NCBI GenBank assembly: GCA_020631735.1
Contig: CM036199.1
Coordinates: 18,951,553 to 19,015,552, forward strand
Direction: 5' to 3'
DNA length: 64,000 nt
DNA from: Saccharum officinarum
Taxonomy: Eukaryota; Streptophyta; Magnoliopsida; Poales; Poaceae
Shown: positions 21,983-33,924 of the stretch, piece by piece
Numbering within the stretch: position 1 is the first letter of the stretch
Layout of the letters: each line of letters begins with the position of its first letter
Made by a program: the position numbers and the translations under genes
The notes under the pieces: generated by a model
Seen by the model: the letters and a program-made list of their open reading frames with translations, nothing else
What the model was told of the DNA's origin: nothing
Database searches by the model: none

Positions 21983-22383
21983 AGGCCTGCTGCTGCCTGT
22001 TGTCTGCCGTTGCTGGCACGGCCACACCGGGTCGACGTCGTGCAGTGTGTAGATACAGCCTGCGGTTGCGGCCAGGCCTAGGTGGGGTGGAGCCGTGGAT
22101 GTCGTCCAGCGGGAGGACCGGCGGAGGCCGGCAGCTAGTGTTCGAACTACAGAGTCACTTGTCTCACAGAGGAGAAGCAGGTCATGAAGTCTGACGGGCG
22201 CCGCACTCGCGAATCGCGTGCCAATAGGCTCTCTCCTCTCTATAATAGGCCGGTAGGATAGAATATTTGGCACAATGACCAGAATCGGGCCAAAAACACA
22301 AGATATATTATAGGGATTCTTTGGGCCACGCCTAGAGCCGTGGCCCTAGTGGCCCTAGGCCCAAATCCGCCCCTGTATGGCGG

Positions 22384-22913
22384 GGATCTACAATTTGATA
22401 GCAATACGTCTACAATGACCTAGAGATGATGGCCATGGTTAATTTTTAAGGTGTGGTAAACCGACGTGTGGCGACCCATATCCTTTTCTCAGAATGTCTA
22501 AGCGTTCATAAACGAGATGAGGCAACGCCATAACATGTGAAGCAGCAAAATAGCAACAAGGACAGTGAAAAGGAAAAAAAAAGAGAGGAGAGGAAGGAAG
22601 AAAGCTTTGGCCTAGCCCACCAGCCAACCGACACTACTTCTCCACCCTTATCTATTCATCGCGATGCTGTCCTAGTGTCCTCTCTTATCCATCCACAATG
22701 CCTCTCAAGGTGTACTGATTTTCCAATTTGGCTACGTTGGCTTGGAAGGGATTGAGACTTTTGGTCGCCCCAGAGTTTCTTTTTGCACAAGTCCAGCATG
22801 CCAAATTCACTCATGGCCGATTATTTGTGCATAGTAAATTTTGATTGTGCTAATTTTTTATTTATATTTTAAAAGGTTTCATTCGGATTAGAGAAGGGCA
22901 ACTAGCCAACTAA
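22384..22913. other. Intergenic stretch upstream of SWI3A copy 1
   Basis: No gene is supported. It contains a purine-rich run near 22567-22600 and nothing else I can name. Confidence 0.3.
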
Positions 22914-23038
22914 CCTTGTTTGAATATAGTCGGATTCGCATCAATTCACGTGTGTTAGAGTGGATTGAAGTAAAACTTCAACTAAATTCTATCTTAATCC
23001 ATCCCGACGCATGTGGATCCGAGAACATCCAAACAAGG
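22914..23038. mobile_element. Short MITE upstream of SWI3A (copy 1)
   Basis: A 125-bp element with inverted ends CCTTGTTTGAATATAGTCGG and, from the right, CCTTGTTTGGATGTTCTCGG. No clean target duplication was found. It lies about 340 bp before the SWI3A start codon, so it may sit in the promoter. Confidence 0.55.
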
Positions 23039-23381
23039 TGTAACCGTGCGAAATTTTCCATCCCGGCCCAACTTAATTTTGTTTTGAGTGGAGGCCCAAC
23101 TTAATTGTAGCCAGGTCAGTTAAGGCCCATACCACGGGACCAACTTACACACGTGGCCTACGAAGACATAAAAATCCTCGTCGTCCTTGCGCAGACCACG
23201 CCGCCACCGCCCACCGCAGGCCGCACCTCTTGCGGCTCCTGCCGGTCATTGCTCTTTCCGAGTTCCGACCGCCCGAGCCCGAAGCCAAACCACGCCTTAA
23301 ACCCCGTCAATCCGAGATCCGACGGCCCAGATCTTTCGTCTCCCTCTCCCCGTCCGTTCCCCATCTTCCCGCCCTCTCGCC

Positions 23382-26300
23382 ATGTCGCCGCCGGCGGCCG
23401 GCGCGGCCGCCACCTCCGGCGACGGGCCGCCTCCGTCGCCGCGCGAGCTCTACACCATCCCGGCATCATCCGGTAAGAATTCTCTCTCTCTCTCTCGACG
23501 CGCCCTTCTTCGTGCTCCTCCTAGGGTTACGGGGGTGACCCCCCGCTGAGCCGGCCGCCTGACCGAATTCCGTGTCTGCTTCCGCCACCCCACAGGTTGG
23601 TTCCGGTGGGACGGGATCCACGAGACGGAGCGGCGGGCGCTGCCGGAGTTCTTCGGCGGGGCAGGCGGCGCTGGTTCGGGACGGCGACGCGGAACCCGCG
23701 GATCTACCGCGAGTACCGCGACTTCATCATCGCCAAGTACCGGGAGGACCCGGCGCGCCGCCTCACTTTCACCGAGGTCCGCAGGGCGCTTGTTGGGGAC
23801 GTCACGCTCCTCCGGAAGCTCTTCGCCTTCCTCGACTCCTCCGGCCTCATCAACTTCTCGGCCTCCTCCTCGTCCTCGGGCCCGCGTCGCGGAAGCAGGA
23901 GGTGGGGGTCGTCGTGGAGGCGTCCGTGGGTCTGCAGGTGACGCCGCGGCCGCCAGCGTCCTACTTTGCCGAGGAGAAGCGTGGAGCACCGGGCGGGGAG
24001 AAGGAGAACGGATTCCGGTTGCCGCCGCTGACCTCCTACAGTGATGTGTTTGGGGAATGGGCACCTGGGAAGGCGCCTATATGTGGTTTTTGCGGTGAGG
24101 AGTGCAATGGTGCGAAAGTTGAGACGCTGCAGGTACTATTAAAGCTCCAAAACCTGTCTGAGGATTTTTTTCCCATGATTGTTGTTTTTTTAGTAGATTT
24201 TGGTAGAATGTGGAATATGCAGTGCCAAAAGCTACAGCTCAGATCAAAGCAACTCATACTGTCTCAGGTATAGGTTCATGGACGTTTCAAACATGCTTGA
24301 GAAACACTGCAAACTTGTGAAGGTTGTTTTGAACTGATATATCCATTTTTGTTAAAACAGGTAACATAGCGTACGCTCCAAGAAAATGAAAGAGGGGGCA
24401 AATGATAACTGTGGTGCTACTGTATATTATTAGGCTTAGGGATGCTATGTAAATGTCTAGTCCCTAGGTTCCAAGATCGGAATATTTTAAACCTACAATT
24501 TTGATTTGCTAACATTGGATAATTTATTCGTTAGTATATTTTGTAAATAATAGTTGCCATGGAAGATAAAATAATATTTTCTGTGGACTAGCTGACAACG
24601 TGAGGTTGGTAGATGATAAAATGCACACACAATCTGCTCACTCAGCTCTAGTGGATATTTGTTGTATTGCAAAGTGGCTCTTTTCACTAAGCTGTCATAT
24701 CAGCTATGCATTGACTGAGTGTTACATTTTATTCTTATGGGTACATCAAGCAGTGATGAAAATTGGGAAATATTTGCTCTGTATTCATTAACATTTCCCA
24801 CATTCACTTTCAGGATGGTTTTAAAGTATGTTCAAAATGTTCCAAAAGCAATAATGATAATAACAAGGAAGAAGCGAATAAATGTCCTGGTGACAAAAAG
24901 GACAGTATGGAAAATCATGCTTCCAGTGCATGGACAGATGCGGAGACGTTACTCCTTTTGGAAGGAGTCCTAAAACATGGAGATGACTGGGATCTTATCG
25001 CCCAGCATGTCCGTACAAAGAATAAATCAGAATGCATAGCAAGGCTTATTCAGTTACCTTTTGGCGAACATATGCTGGGCACAATAAATGGTAAATCCGT
25101 TAGCAGGCTCCACATAAACCAGGCAACTGATGGAAAAACAAACCAGCACATTATGAAGGAGTCTTCAAGCCACACAACTGAAATGGCTGATGGCATGCAC
25201 ATTGATGGAAATGAAGACAGTGCTGATAAATCAGTTGAAGAATATCCTACAAAACGCAGACGGTTATTTTCTTCAATGGATGCTACCACTTCATTAATGG
25301 AGCAGGTAACTAGATCTACGACAAAATGTCATGAAATTCACGTGCTAGTGTAAGGATGCTTATAAGTTTTAAATGAGAAGGATACTAACATTTGTTTATG
25401 CTATCTCAGTTAGCGCTCCTGACCACAACAGCTAGCCCAGATGTTGTTGCTGCAGCTGCTGATGCTGCAATTAAAGTGTTCAGCAATGAAAACCCACAAG
25501 CAATGAAAGCTTTTCGCCTCAGCGAGCGAGAATATAAGACTAAGGCCTTCGCTTCTAATCATATCCAACAGATGTAAGAATGAGTTTGTATTGTTCATAT
25601 GTTCATTTTTGGCCAGAGGTGGTGCGATCTTCTAATTTTTGTTTTGCATGGCATGCTTACAGCGACCGGAAAATAGGCGATAAGGATGTGAAAATGCATG
25701 GCCAGCCTGGTTCTGGTAGGTCAAATTTATTTTCTCACATTTCAAGCTAATATAAATTAAAGTATCCACCTCATCTTTTCTACTTTGCTCATCTAAAATC
25801 TGTTGTCTTCCATTCGTGATTCAGATAAGCAGGAAAAGAAGTTCATTGCTAATGCATATCAATTGAGGGCAGCTGTTGCTACTGCTGTTGGTGTAGCTGC
25901 TGCCCGTGCTAAAATGCTTGCAGATCAGGAGGAGCGAGAAATGGAGCTCCTAATGGCATCTGTGATTGAAACTCAGGTGAAACTTTAGTCCTTTCCTGCC
26001 TAAACTTCTGCCATGACAGTATTCTGGATTTTTAGATTTTACTTATGTTAACCGCATGTGTGAAACAATATATTTTGAGCAAAATTCATCAGAATTCCAC
26101 AAACAATTTTGGCTTCATAACTTCTTAATCACTGGCTAATGGACATGATAAGTTTAAAGTAGGATATCAACAGTGTATAGCTCTAGGGTGTCACTAATAA
26201 TGAGCTAAAGTTGGTTCGGCACTGTGTTCACTCAAGATTTCACATTCCGCTCCCACCCAGTTACCTTGTCCTTATAACAGAAGTTATTAACAGCTGTTAT

Positions 26301-26843
26301 ATGTAGTCTTAGTGACCGACTAGTACATTGTCATCTTTTTTATTTGGAGTGGAACAAACTTTGAGGGTGCTTGGTTTGAGGAACAGGTGGTGCATCATGA
26401 GTTTATTCCATGAATTTTGGTGGAATACTGGAATCACGTCATTCTTCATGGTTGCACTAATTGTTAGGTTGTGAGGGTTTTTGTGGAGGAGAATCAGCTC
26501 ATTCCATTCCACAAACAAAAAAAAAGAGAGGGGGTGATATGATGGATCACCCCATTACTCAAACCAAACACACCTTTAAACATATCATTTCGAAAACTAA
26601 AATATGGACTTTGTTTGATCACTGATGTTTTTTTGGTCTGTCTATGTTTACCAGTTAAGAAAGATGCAATACAAGATAAAACACTTTGAGGAGCTAGAGT
26701 CAGTCATGGATCAAGAGTACACCACTATACAGCAAATGAAGGGATCCCTTATGAATGAATGGCTAAAGGTCCTTGAACATGCATTCCGTGCTGGAGTCTC
26801 ACTACCGAGAGATGAACTACTCACAAAGCTGTTCCTGAACTAG
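23382..26843 (+). CDS. SWI3A: SWI3A-type subunit of SWI/SNF chromatin remodelling complex (copy 1, frame-disrupted)
   Basis: Seven exons: 23382-23472, 23596-24132, 24814-25305, 25410-25573, 25663-25715, 25825-25976, 26655-26843, all with GT/AG borders. Domains in order: a SWIRM domain (about residues 21-118, starting ELYTIP), the conserved PPLTSYSDVF block, a ZZ-like finger with CGFC and CSKC pairs (about 194-219), a SANT domain (about 248-292, with LKHGDDW), and a helical, probably coiled-coil C terminus. The expected product is about 559 aa (Arabidopsis SWI3A is 512). In plants SWI3 proteins form the core of BAF-type remodelling complexes in the nucleus. Exon 2 lacks one G near 23673 and one C in a GGGCCC run at 23878-23883, each shifting frame. 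The other copy has the first base and lacks a different one in the second run, so sequencing error is likelier than gene death. Confidence 0.9.
26365..26574. mobile_element. MITE in SWI3A intron 6 (copy 1)
   Basis: About 210 bp, with end sequences GGGTGCTTGGTTTGAG and, read from the right, GGTGTGTTTGGTTTGAG. The interior has two mirrored 'attcc...ggaat' and 'gatcacccc/ggggtgat' segments. Present at the matching place in copy 2. A related sequence lies near 51690-51900. Confidence 0.6.
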
Positions 26844-27442
26844 CCCACCCCATGAGGAAGCTGGCTGTAGTCGAGTAGCCCTCCTCTGATGTGTGCATCA
26901 CCCTGACTGTTGCTGGTAGATAGCTTCCTGCGTGTACGAGGGCGTGTCTGTAAAGGTGCTGATTGAGCTTTCGATTTCTCAGAATTTTGGGACCGGGATC
27001 ACAACAACCCTTTGTAACATCTTTGCCCTGTTGTACCAACTAGGTTAGATGGCAAAATTGCTGAAATTTTCCTGTAGTTGTTGACATGTATGGTTTCTTT
27101 CGTATGGATGTGAAATGTTACTTCAGTTTTGGAGTTTCGCATGTTGCTTAATCCGTGAGCAGATTGCTTTGGCAATGTTGTATGGGGAGATGTGGCCTCT
27201 AAAATCGCCAACCGGAGGGTTGACGTGTACCATTTTTGCAACTTAACGGTGACGAGCAATCTAGCATTTTGTTTTTACTATTTCGAGTTTTCAACCAATC
27301 TCGACTTTTGAAGGTTTCCAATGGACGGCCAGGATGGAGAGTGTTCATCTTAATCATGTCAGGCCCTTGACACCCCGCAAAACGGCCAAAACCCTCGCTC
27401 CCAAATCTAAGGCCTTTCCAGCCTCCAGTTGCGAACAACCTG

Positions 27443-29567
27443 ATGCGAAGAAGAGCAAAGGCCCGGCCGCCGCGGCGGCGGCGGATGAGACTGGCGTCTC
27501 GAGTCCCCAGGGCTCCGCCCACGGCAGCGAGGGCGGCGGGGAGAAGGAGGGCACCTTCCTTCTGGGGGAGCCAACCTGGGAGGACACCGGCGGCGGGCGG
27601 TGGCGGTGCGCGGAGACGGGGCACGAGCTGCCGGAGCGGGAGAAGGAGGCCTACGCGCGGTCCCGCGCCTGCCGCCTCGCGCTCATTGACCACGCCGTCG
27701 CGCGCAAGAAGCCTCCGCTCAACGCCTTCAAGCCCCACCCCGAGCACAAGTACGTACTGACCCCCTCTGCTCCTTCTGCTGCTATTCTGCTCTGTATTGG
27801 TGCCTGTGCCTACTCGTAGCTCATGTGAATTTGTTCGCAAACACTTACCCTGATGCGACCCCGAGGGGTTCAATTGGATATCCATTAGTGCTAGTGCCAG
27901 CCCAGGGGCTCAACTGGCTATGCATTAGTGCAGTGCGCTGCACTAAAAATGATTAGAGTTCTGCATCAAAATGTATTTTGGCATGATGCTGTGGTGATGT
28001 CACATCTTACCCCGAGATAAATTAGTGACAAAAAGTTGATGTGCATCCTGAATCATAACATGCACTACTATTGCGATTTGGGTCATTTATATATAATCTG
28101 AGCTATCCTTTTTGTCCAAGATCGAAGCTGGTATGCAAGATTACAGGGGATACGGTTAACAAGTTGGAGGATCACATATGGAAGCACATCAATGGGAAGA
28201 GATTTCTTAACAAGCTAGGTAAAAGTTAACTGTTAATGTCAGACAAATTGTTTGTACCTTGCTGAGAACAATTCATTATTATCAAACGCAGATTCCAGTA
28301 GAACTTGGCTGGAATTATGCTACCAATGCAACCAGCTGCATAAAGCCTGCACCAGAATATTGGTACGCATGTAACCCATTTAACGTGCCCATCACTGTGT
28401 AACAGAAAAACTGGAAGACCAGATGGCTTCTGGCGAGATGGCTGATGGAGAACCTGTGAAGTCAAATGAAGTGGCAAAGAAGAGCAAGTCAAGAAAGAAG
28501 GACAAGAAGAAAGCTAATGTTGCTAGTCCTTCTTTGCCAAGAGAACCTAAACCCGAGATGGATGATTCAGATGATCCAGATTTCTGGGTGCCTCCTGTTG
28601 GAAGTCGCTGGGATGACGATGACGGGAAAGACAGATGGGAGTCATCACCAGGAAAGCCCAACTCAGCAAAGAACGAAGGTGGTTCTGGTATGCTTGAGTT
28701 TGTCAGACTAAACTGCATAGGCAATCCCTGAAGCTCGTAATGATCAATAGTTTATACCACATTTGCTAGAACTGTTTGTTGCGTAGTTAACTTTTGCTCA
28801 ATATTTTAGTTGTTAAATCAACCACTTTTCTTAGACTTCTTGTTTATGAAACACTGGGACTGGGAATTTGTTGGTAACGTGAAGGGTTCCTTGGAAAATA
28901 TTTTCTTGAATCCAGCTTGAGAATAACCCCAACATGTAGAAAAAAACATCGAAATATTCCATGTCTAAAAAAGGTTGTTTGTGTCCATGTCTAAAAAAGG
29001 TTGTTTGTTGCTGAACTATGATATACACATTAAACAACCCTAAGAAGATCATCCACACTCCAGATGTTTGTTATGCCTAAGAAATTTTGTTTTATGCTTG
29101 CACTTTTGGTACATATTTATTGGATGTCCCCTAGCACACTGAAGTTTACAGTCCGTTTTTATCCAACTGTACAGATGTGAGGTTCATGTTGTAATAGATT
29201 GTACCTACCTAATGCTGTTCAGTAGTTCTCTCCGTGCTTCTGGAATTTGTGTAAGTCTCTTTTTCAATCATGACGAGATCAGCTGTTAAACCATGACATT
29301 TTCCTTGTCTCGTATCATAGATGATGGTGGTGTGGTGATACTGACGGTGGTGATGAGGATGCTATGGCTGACAAGGATGATGCTGAATCAAGGGAACTTG
29401 CTTCAAGGTATCTTCATACCTTTTGCTCGATTCAATGAATAATGCCTGCTGTCACATAAATAAGCAAGGTTTTCAACTATTGTAGCAGGACAAAGCGAAT
29501 GTCAATAGAAGCAGTTGGGCCAAGTAGCTTCGCTTCAAGGAAGAAAAAACCCAAGAAGGAGCAGTAA
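27443..29567 (+). CDS. SURF2: Surfeit locus protein 2 (SURF2) family protein (copy 1, frame-disrupted)
   Basis: Five exons: 27443-27749, 28121-28218, 28406-28687, 29321-29407, 29489-29567, with GT/AG borders. The expected length is about 284 aa. After an Ala/Glu-rich N terminus, the family signature appears: a C-A-E-T-G-H-E-L-P block, AYARSRACRLALIDHA, LNAFKPHPEHK, then CKITGDTVNK and HIWKHINGKRFLNKL. The C-terminal half is lysine-rich and then acidic (DDSDDPDFWVPP; DDAESREL), ending in KKKPKKEQ. The molecular role of SURF2 is poorly defined; the basic/acidic tail suggests a nuclear or nucleolar protein. One G is missing just after the ATG (27446) and one base in the GGT run of exon 4 (about 29332), both intact in copy 2. 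The gene follows SWI3A head-to-tail, 600 bp downstream. Confidence 0.88.
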
Positions 29568-30898
29568 GACATTGGTGATTTGTCAGGACTCAAATGAAGA
29601 ATTCGGTCTCGTTGAAGAAGCATCATCTATTAACTATTGGGTCGTGTTTCCTCAGATTTGGGTAATCAATGACTGGATTTGTGTTAGCATGTTTCTGGTT
29701 AACGCTTGTCAGCTGTGATACATCTACATTTGCACGTACCTTACAAGATTTTTTTTTGGAAAACATTGAGGGTCAACTATCAGTTGCCTTTAGGTTGCTG
29801 TGTGACTCAAGATTTTGGTTGGATCAATCACTGTTTGCTCATTGAGTGAACACAGAATCGATTAATACGCATACTGCACAGACAATCACTTTTTGCGGTT
29901 ACCTATTCTCGAGGAAGAGATGGGAAGCTATAAATTGCTGGTAATTTACACTGGTCAGCACGTCCTAAAAAAAAAAGCTCACTTGTTCACTACAATGCAA
30001 GGAGCATAAACTGTTACTGCCAAAGGTTCTATTCAGTGACAACTATTTTAGCAAAGCTATTAACTTGAAATGTGTCTTTACCTGACCTGCCATAGAATGT
30101 TTTTTACTAAAAAATACCTCCTTAGACTTTCTTGTTTTGAAACACTGGACTGGGAATGTATTGATAAATAAAACAAAATTAATATGCAAAGCAATTACAT
30201 AACAGCTGTCACATAATGGCCCACAGAAGAGCCCATCCACAGCCTTGCGCAGAACACTAGTACTAGCAGACAAAAGTCTAACTGATCCAATCGGCCAAGC
30301 TTCATTCATTTTGCCAGAAGCTCAAACCTTGATATATTCCTAGTTCACTCGAAGTTTTCTTAATTTCTTCCATCTATAGTCTACTACTCATCTATAGTCT
30401 AGTACTACTGTAGTTCTTATGCTTTATTGCAACACACACGAACATGTAGATACACGCATTTGTCATTTTTTGGACTTCGGCAATGCAAAGGGCACAAAGG
30501 CCTGGCTACGAGCGTAGTCCGCGGTCCGACTGTCCGAGGCCAACCCGGCCATGTACAGACGTGAAAACTGACGAACGGGCCCTTGCGCACGCTGTTTGCT
30601 TTGGAGCAGCGTCCGTCGTGCCGTCCGCGTCCTCAACTCGTGACGGCGGCAAACAAAACTCCTGTTACCGATGTGCAACTAGTATAGACGTAGAAACGCA
30701 TCATCATCTACCATACTTGCCATATCAGTTCGAGAACGACGTCCTGCACCGATCCGGAAGCGCTCGTCGTCTCACATATGAATGCGTCACGGAGCACGTA
30801 CACAGCTCCTCGAATCCGATTCCTAAAGTAGGAGTACATAAGATAGGAAATTAGGAATCCCTAACACATTACTTTATTCCTTAAAGAAAATTCAAAAT
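29568..30898. other. Intergenic region after SURF2 (copy 1)
   Basis: No supported gene. The phrase 'cttagacttcttgtttatgaaacactgggactggga' near 28831 recurs in altered form near 30121 ('cttagactttcttgttttgaaacactggactggga'), suggesting an old local duplication or shared repeat. The frame at 30483-30854 has no recognisable features. Confidence 0.35.
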
Positions 30899-32010
30899 AA
30901 TATAAGGGCGGGACTAGCGCATGGACGTCCGGACGGACACCCGCGGCTGCTCTGTTCCCGCGCGTAGTGAGCGAACGGCACGGACCTCGGCTTGCTGCAG
31001 GGCCTCCACGCGAGCATCGCGCTGTCTTCGGGCCCACCCGAGGCCACCACCTCCGTGGGCGCCTACACGCTGGTCGGGTATGGTTTTCCCTGCCAAGCTC
31101 GAACTGCCACGACAAGGAGATGGAGGGAAGGGAAGGGAGGGGAGGGAGAGGAGGGCGAGGCACTTCATGTGAGGAAGGCCGCTGTAACGCCAACCACTGG
31201 GGCAATTGCGCTATTGCGACATGTGCAACACTAGATCTACTTTGGAAACATCCAGATAAAACATTTAAAACACACGTATAAAAGCAGATGAAACACTTGA
31301 AACATGCGTGTATAACTATTGCAACATGTGCAACACCAAGATCTACTTTTAAAATATCCAGATAAAACATTTGCAACTTACGTCTGAAATTTGTGAAACA
31401 CTTGAAACATAAGCTTGCAACATACGTATATTGTCATTTCACATATGCAACATCTCTGATCTACTTTTACAACATCCAAATGAAACACGTGAAACATAAC
31501 TTTAAACGTCTGAAACACAGTGTTCGCCGCGCGGCCAGGCCTACCTAGTGGGGATTGAAGTGGCAACGGCAGAGAAGGAGGAGGCCAAGGAGGGCCGTTA
31601 CCTAGAGGGGCCGCGAGGAGCGCCATCTCCTAGGGCGCCCCCACACTGTGCGCTGCTGTTGCACCCTTGTCACCACCGATAACACGAACCCATCGGAGCC
31701 GACCGGCGAGCAGCGACAGTGTGGGACGGACGTGGTCGTGCCTGTGTGGGTGAGGGTGGGGGTGGGGATGAGGGAGGAGATGGAGCGACGACGCAGTGCA
31801 AGATGGAGCGCGACGTGGGATGGGGGAGCTAAAGCATCGTAGGCGGGATGGGGTTTGAGGAGCGATGGGTAAAGGCAGCAGTAGCTAGCGCAGAGTGGAG
31901 CACGGCGTCAGGGTGACGGGGATGAAGGCACTGCAGGGAATAGAATGAGTGGACGGGGATTTTTTTTTTCTTTTCTTTTCTTTTTGCGGGAGCGCGTGTG
32001 GACAGAAGTC
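30899..32010. repeat. 'gcaacat' repeat element (copy 1)
   Basis: A GC-rich head with a gtccggacgg motif (30928-30937), a central AT-rich block (31216-31515) with irregular repeats of 'caacat', 'gatctacttt', 'atccagataaaaca' and 'gaaacacttgaaacat', then a GC-rich tail ending in a pyrimidine tract and 'gacagaagtcacgg'. The same three-part structure is seen in the element split across 6150-19680. Open frames in it arise from repeat structure. Confidence 0.6.
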
Positions 32011-33924
32011 ACGGGCGTCCTTTTCGTATCATTATCGAAATAATAAACGAGTTAAGAAAGTTAACAATTTCATTTCCATATGAGATCCAAAGAAAAATAC
32101 CTAAATATAAATATCATGTGAAACACAATTGCTGAAGGCAATTTTTTTCATAGAAAACTACTAAAAGTCTGACCTCCAAACGGATGTCAAGAACAAGTAT
32201 CAACATAAATAGTTCATATAAATTGTGATTAGTAAATCGCTTACTTTAGAACTAAAATTTATAGAAAAATAGTAATAATTTTCATATGATTGAAAAAGCA
32301 CCTAAATAAAGAAAAATGTATTAATAAGTAAAACTACTACATTCATCATATAATATAAACCCATATTAGATCTAAATTTATCGATAGATATAGGAATAAA
32401 TAAATAATAAAGAGACCAATATAGATAGAATAGGTAGGGAAAGAGATAGTAGTAGTGTAGAATTTAATCATCACTCCAACTAGATTTTACCATATAGCAT
32501 AAAAATCAAGGAAGCCATAGAAATGTTATGGGAGGGATTACAATCATGCAAAGCATGTATCCAATCTAGACACCAATGTCTTGGCATATGGGAAAAAAAT
32601 CATCGCAGCACTTAGATCCACATGCCACTTCTTTTTCCTCCACTGTGCTCTATGCCTCGCCATCTCAATATGCTCTCTCAGCCATGGCTCTAAGCTTGGC
32701 AAGCCATTTTCCCCTATGTTCATGGTGGGAAAGTTTTGCATCTCCAGTGACATGGATGAATGGGAAACAATCAAACAAAATGTGTTGATTACAACGATCG
32801 TGTCTTAAATCTCATAGCTTTCATGGCAGTGACCTTGGGAGAAACATGTTCTTGTGGCTGATATTATGATCAAGTCACAAAAAAATATTGGTTTTTGACA
32901 TGTAACTATTCCATCAATTCTACGATGCACATGTTTGATGAGCTCATAGAAAGGTAACAAACATCTTGTATTTTTTTCTTCGCAAGAAGCTTATCCTAGC
33001 GGAATGGTCAACATCATGGCTGCCAACAATATAGTAGTGGCATGAGTAGCAAACTAGAAATCAGCATATCACTAGTGGTACAAGGTGTTATAAAAGTTAA
33101 ATTTAGAAGAGGGTCAACCAAACAATTTGTGGGAGATTTGGACAAATTTTTTATCGAGAATGGGACTGAAGTCAACGCCTACCTTGATTCTACACTGGTA
33201 GAAGTACAACCACTGATATTGGTGGGATAAAAGAAGGTAAGAGAGGGATGTAAAATAGTTTTAAGCAAAAAAAAAGGAATCATCGACAATAGCTATGTAG
33301 AGTGTGTGCATGGAGAGAGAACCAATATAATCAAACAAGGTACAAAATCATTTATAATGAAAATTTTCAAGTAAAATAAAATTAATTGTTATAGTAAGAA
33401 AACACTAGATATATATCCGTGCTATTTGTGCGGACCATCTTGCTACTTTAAGTATTTTGTTGCCACACTATTTTTGTACGCTCTGTTTGGACTTTGAAGA
33501 CAATAATTTTAGCATGTTTACACATTGTTGCTCTGTACTGACAGTTGTGCACTTGTTTGACGCTAATTAGTTTGGACTTTGTGAAGACAAAATTTAGCTA
33601 GCATGTTTTGTCAACCGTACACTAGATGGAGAGTACAAATCATTCCAAGCGAAGATAATATACATCTATTTTACAAAATAAAAAACAAAGAGATAGGACA
33701 TATACGTCCCTTTGATCACAACATGTATAGGCCACTACTATAATACAGCCAGCTAGGAACGGAATATATGTTCAGGAAACATCCAAGCGTCTCCAAAAGT
33801 ATTTCTAAAACCCACTCTTTAGATCATCATTTGAATAGTCATTCAAACAAAATTGTTTTCCATACATTTGTATAACCAATTAAAGAAGTTCTCGGAGAGT
33901 TTTTTTTTATCAAAACCCCTGCAA
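32011..33924. other. AT-rich intergenic region between SURF2 and P450 (copy 1)
   Basis: No gene is supported. The segment 33490-33612 holds two related blocks (tttggactttgaagacaataattttagcatg and tttggactttgtgaagacaaaatttagctagcatg, described as patterns), an imperfect duplication absent from copy 2. Confidence 0.4.

Larger units (their letters stand above)
21122..22375. mobile_element. hAT-like non-autonomous element (copy 1)
   Basis: 1254 bp flanked by a perfect 8-bp target duplication tatggcgg (21114-21121 and 22376-22383), the hAT length. The ends are inverted (CAGCGGCGGAGC on the left; CAGGGGCGGATTT reading inward from the right), and both subterminal regions share gcctagggccact. No transposase is visible. 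It contains a tandem duplication at 21411-21694 and a second hAT-like element at 21698-21982. Confidence 0.8.

Noticed and set aside
30483..30854. 123-codon plus-strand frame after SURF2, repeated in copy 2
   Set aside because: No recognisable domain; its conservation between copies is explained by the repeated segment itself.
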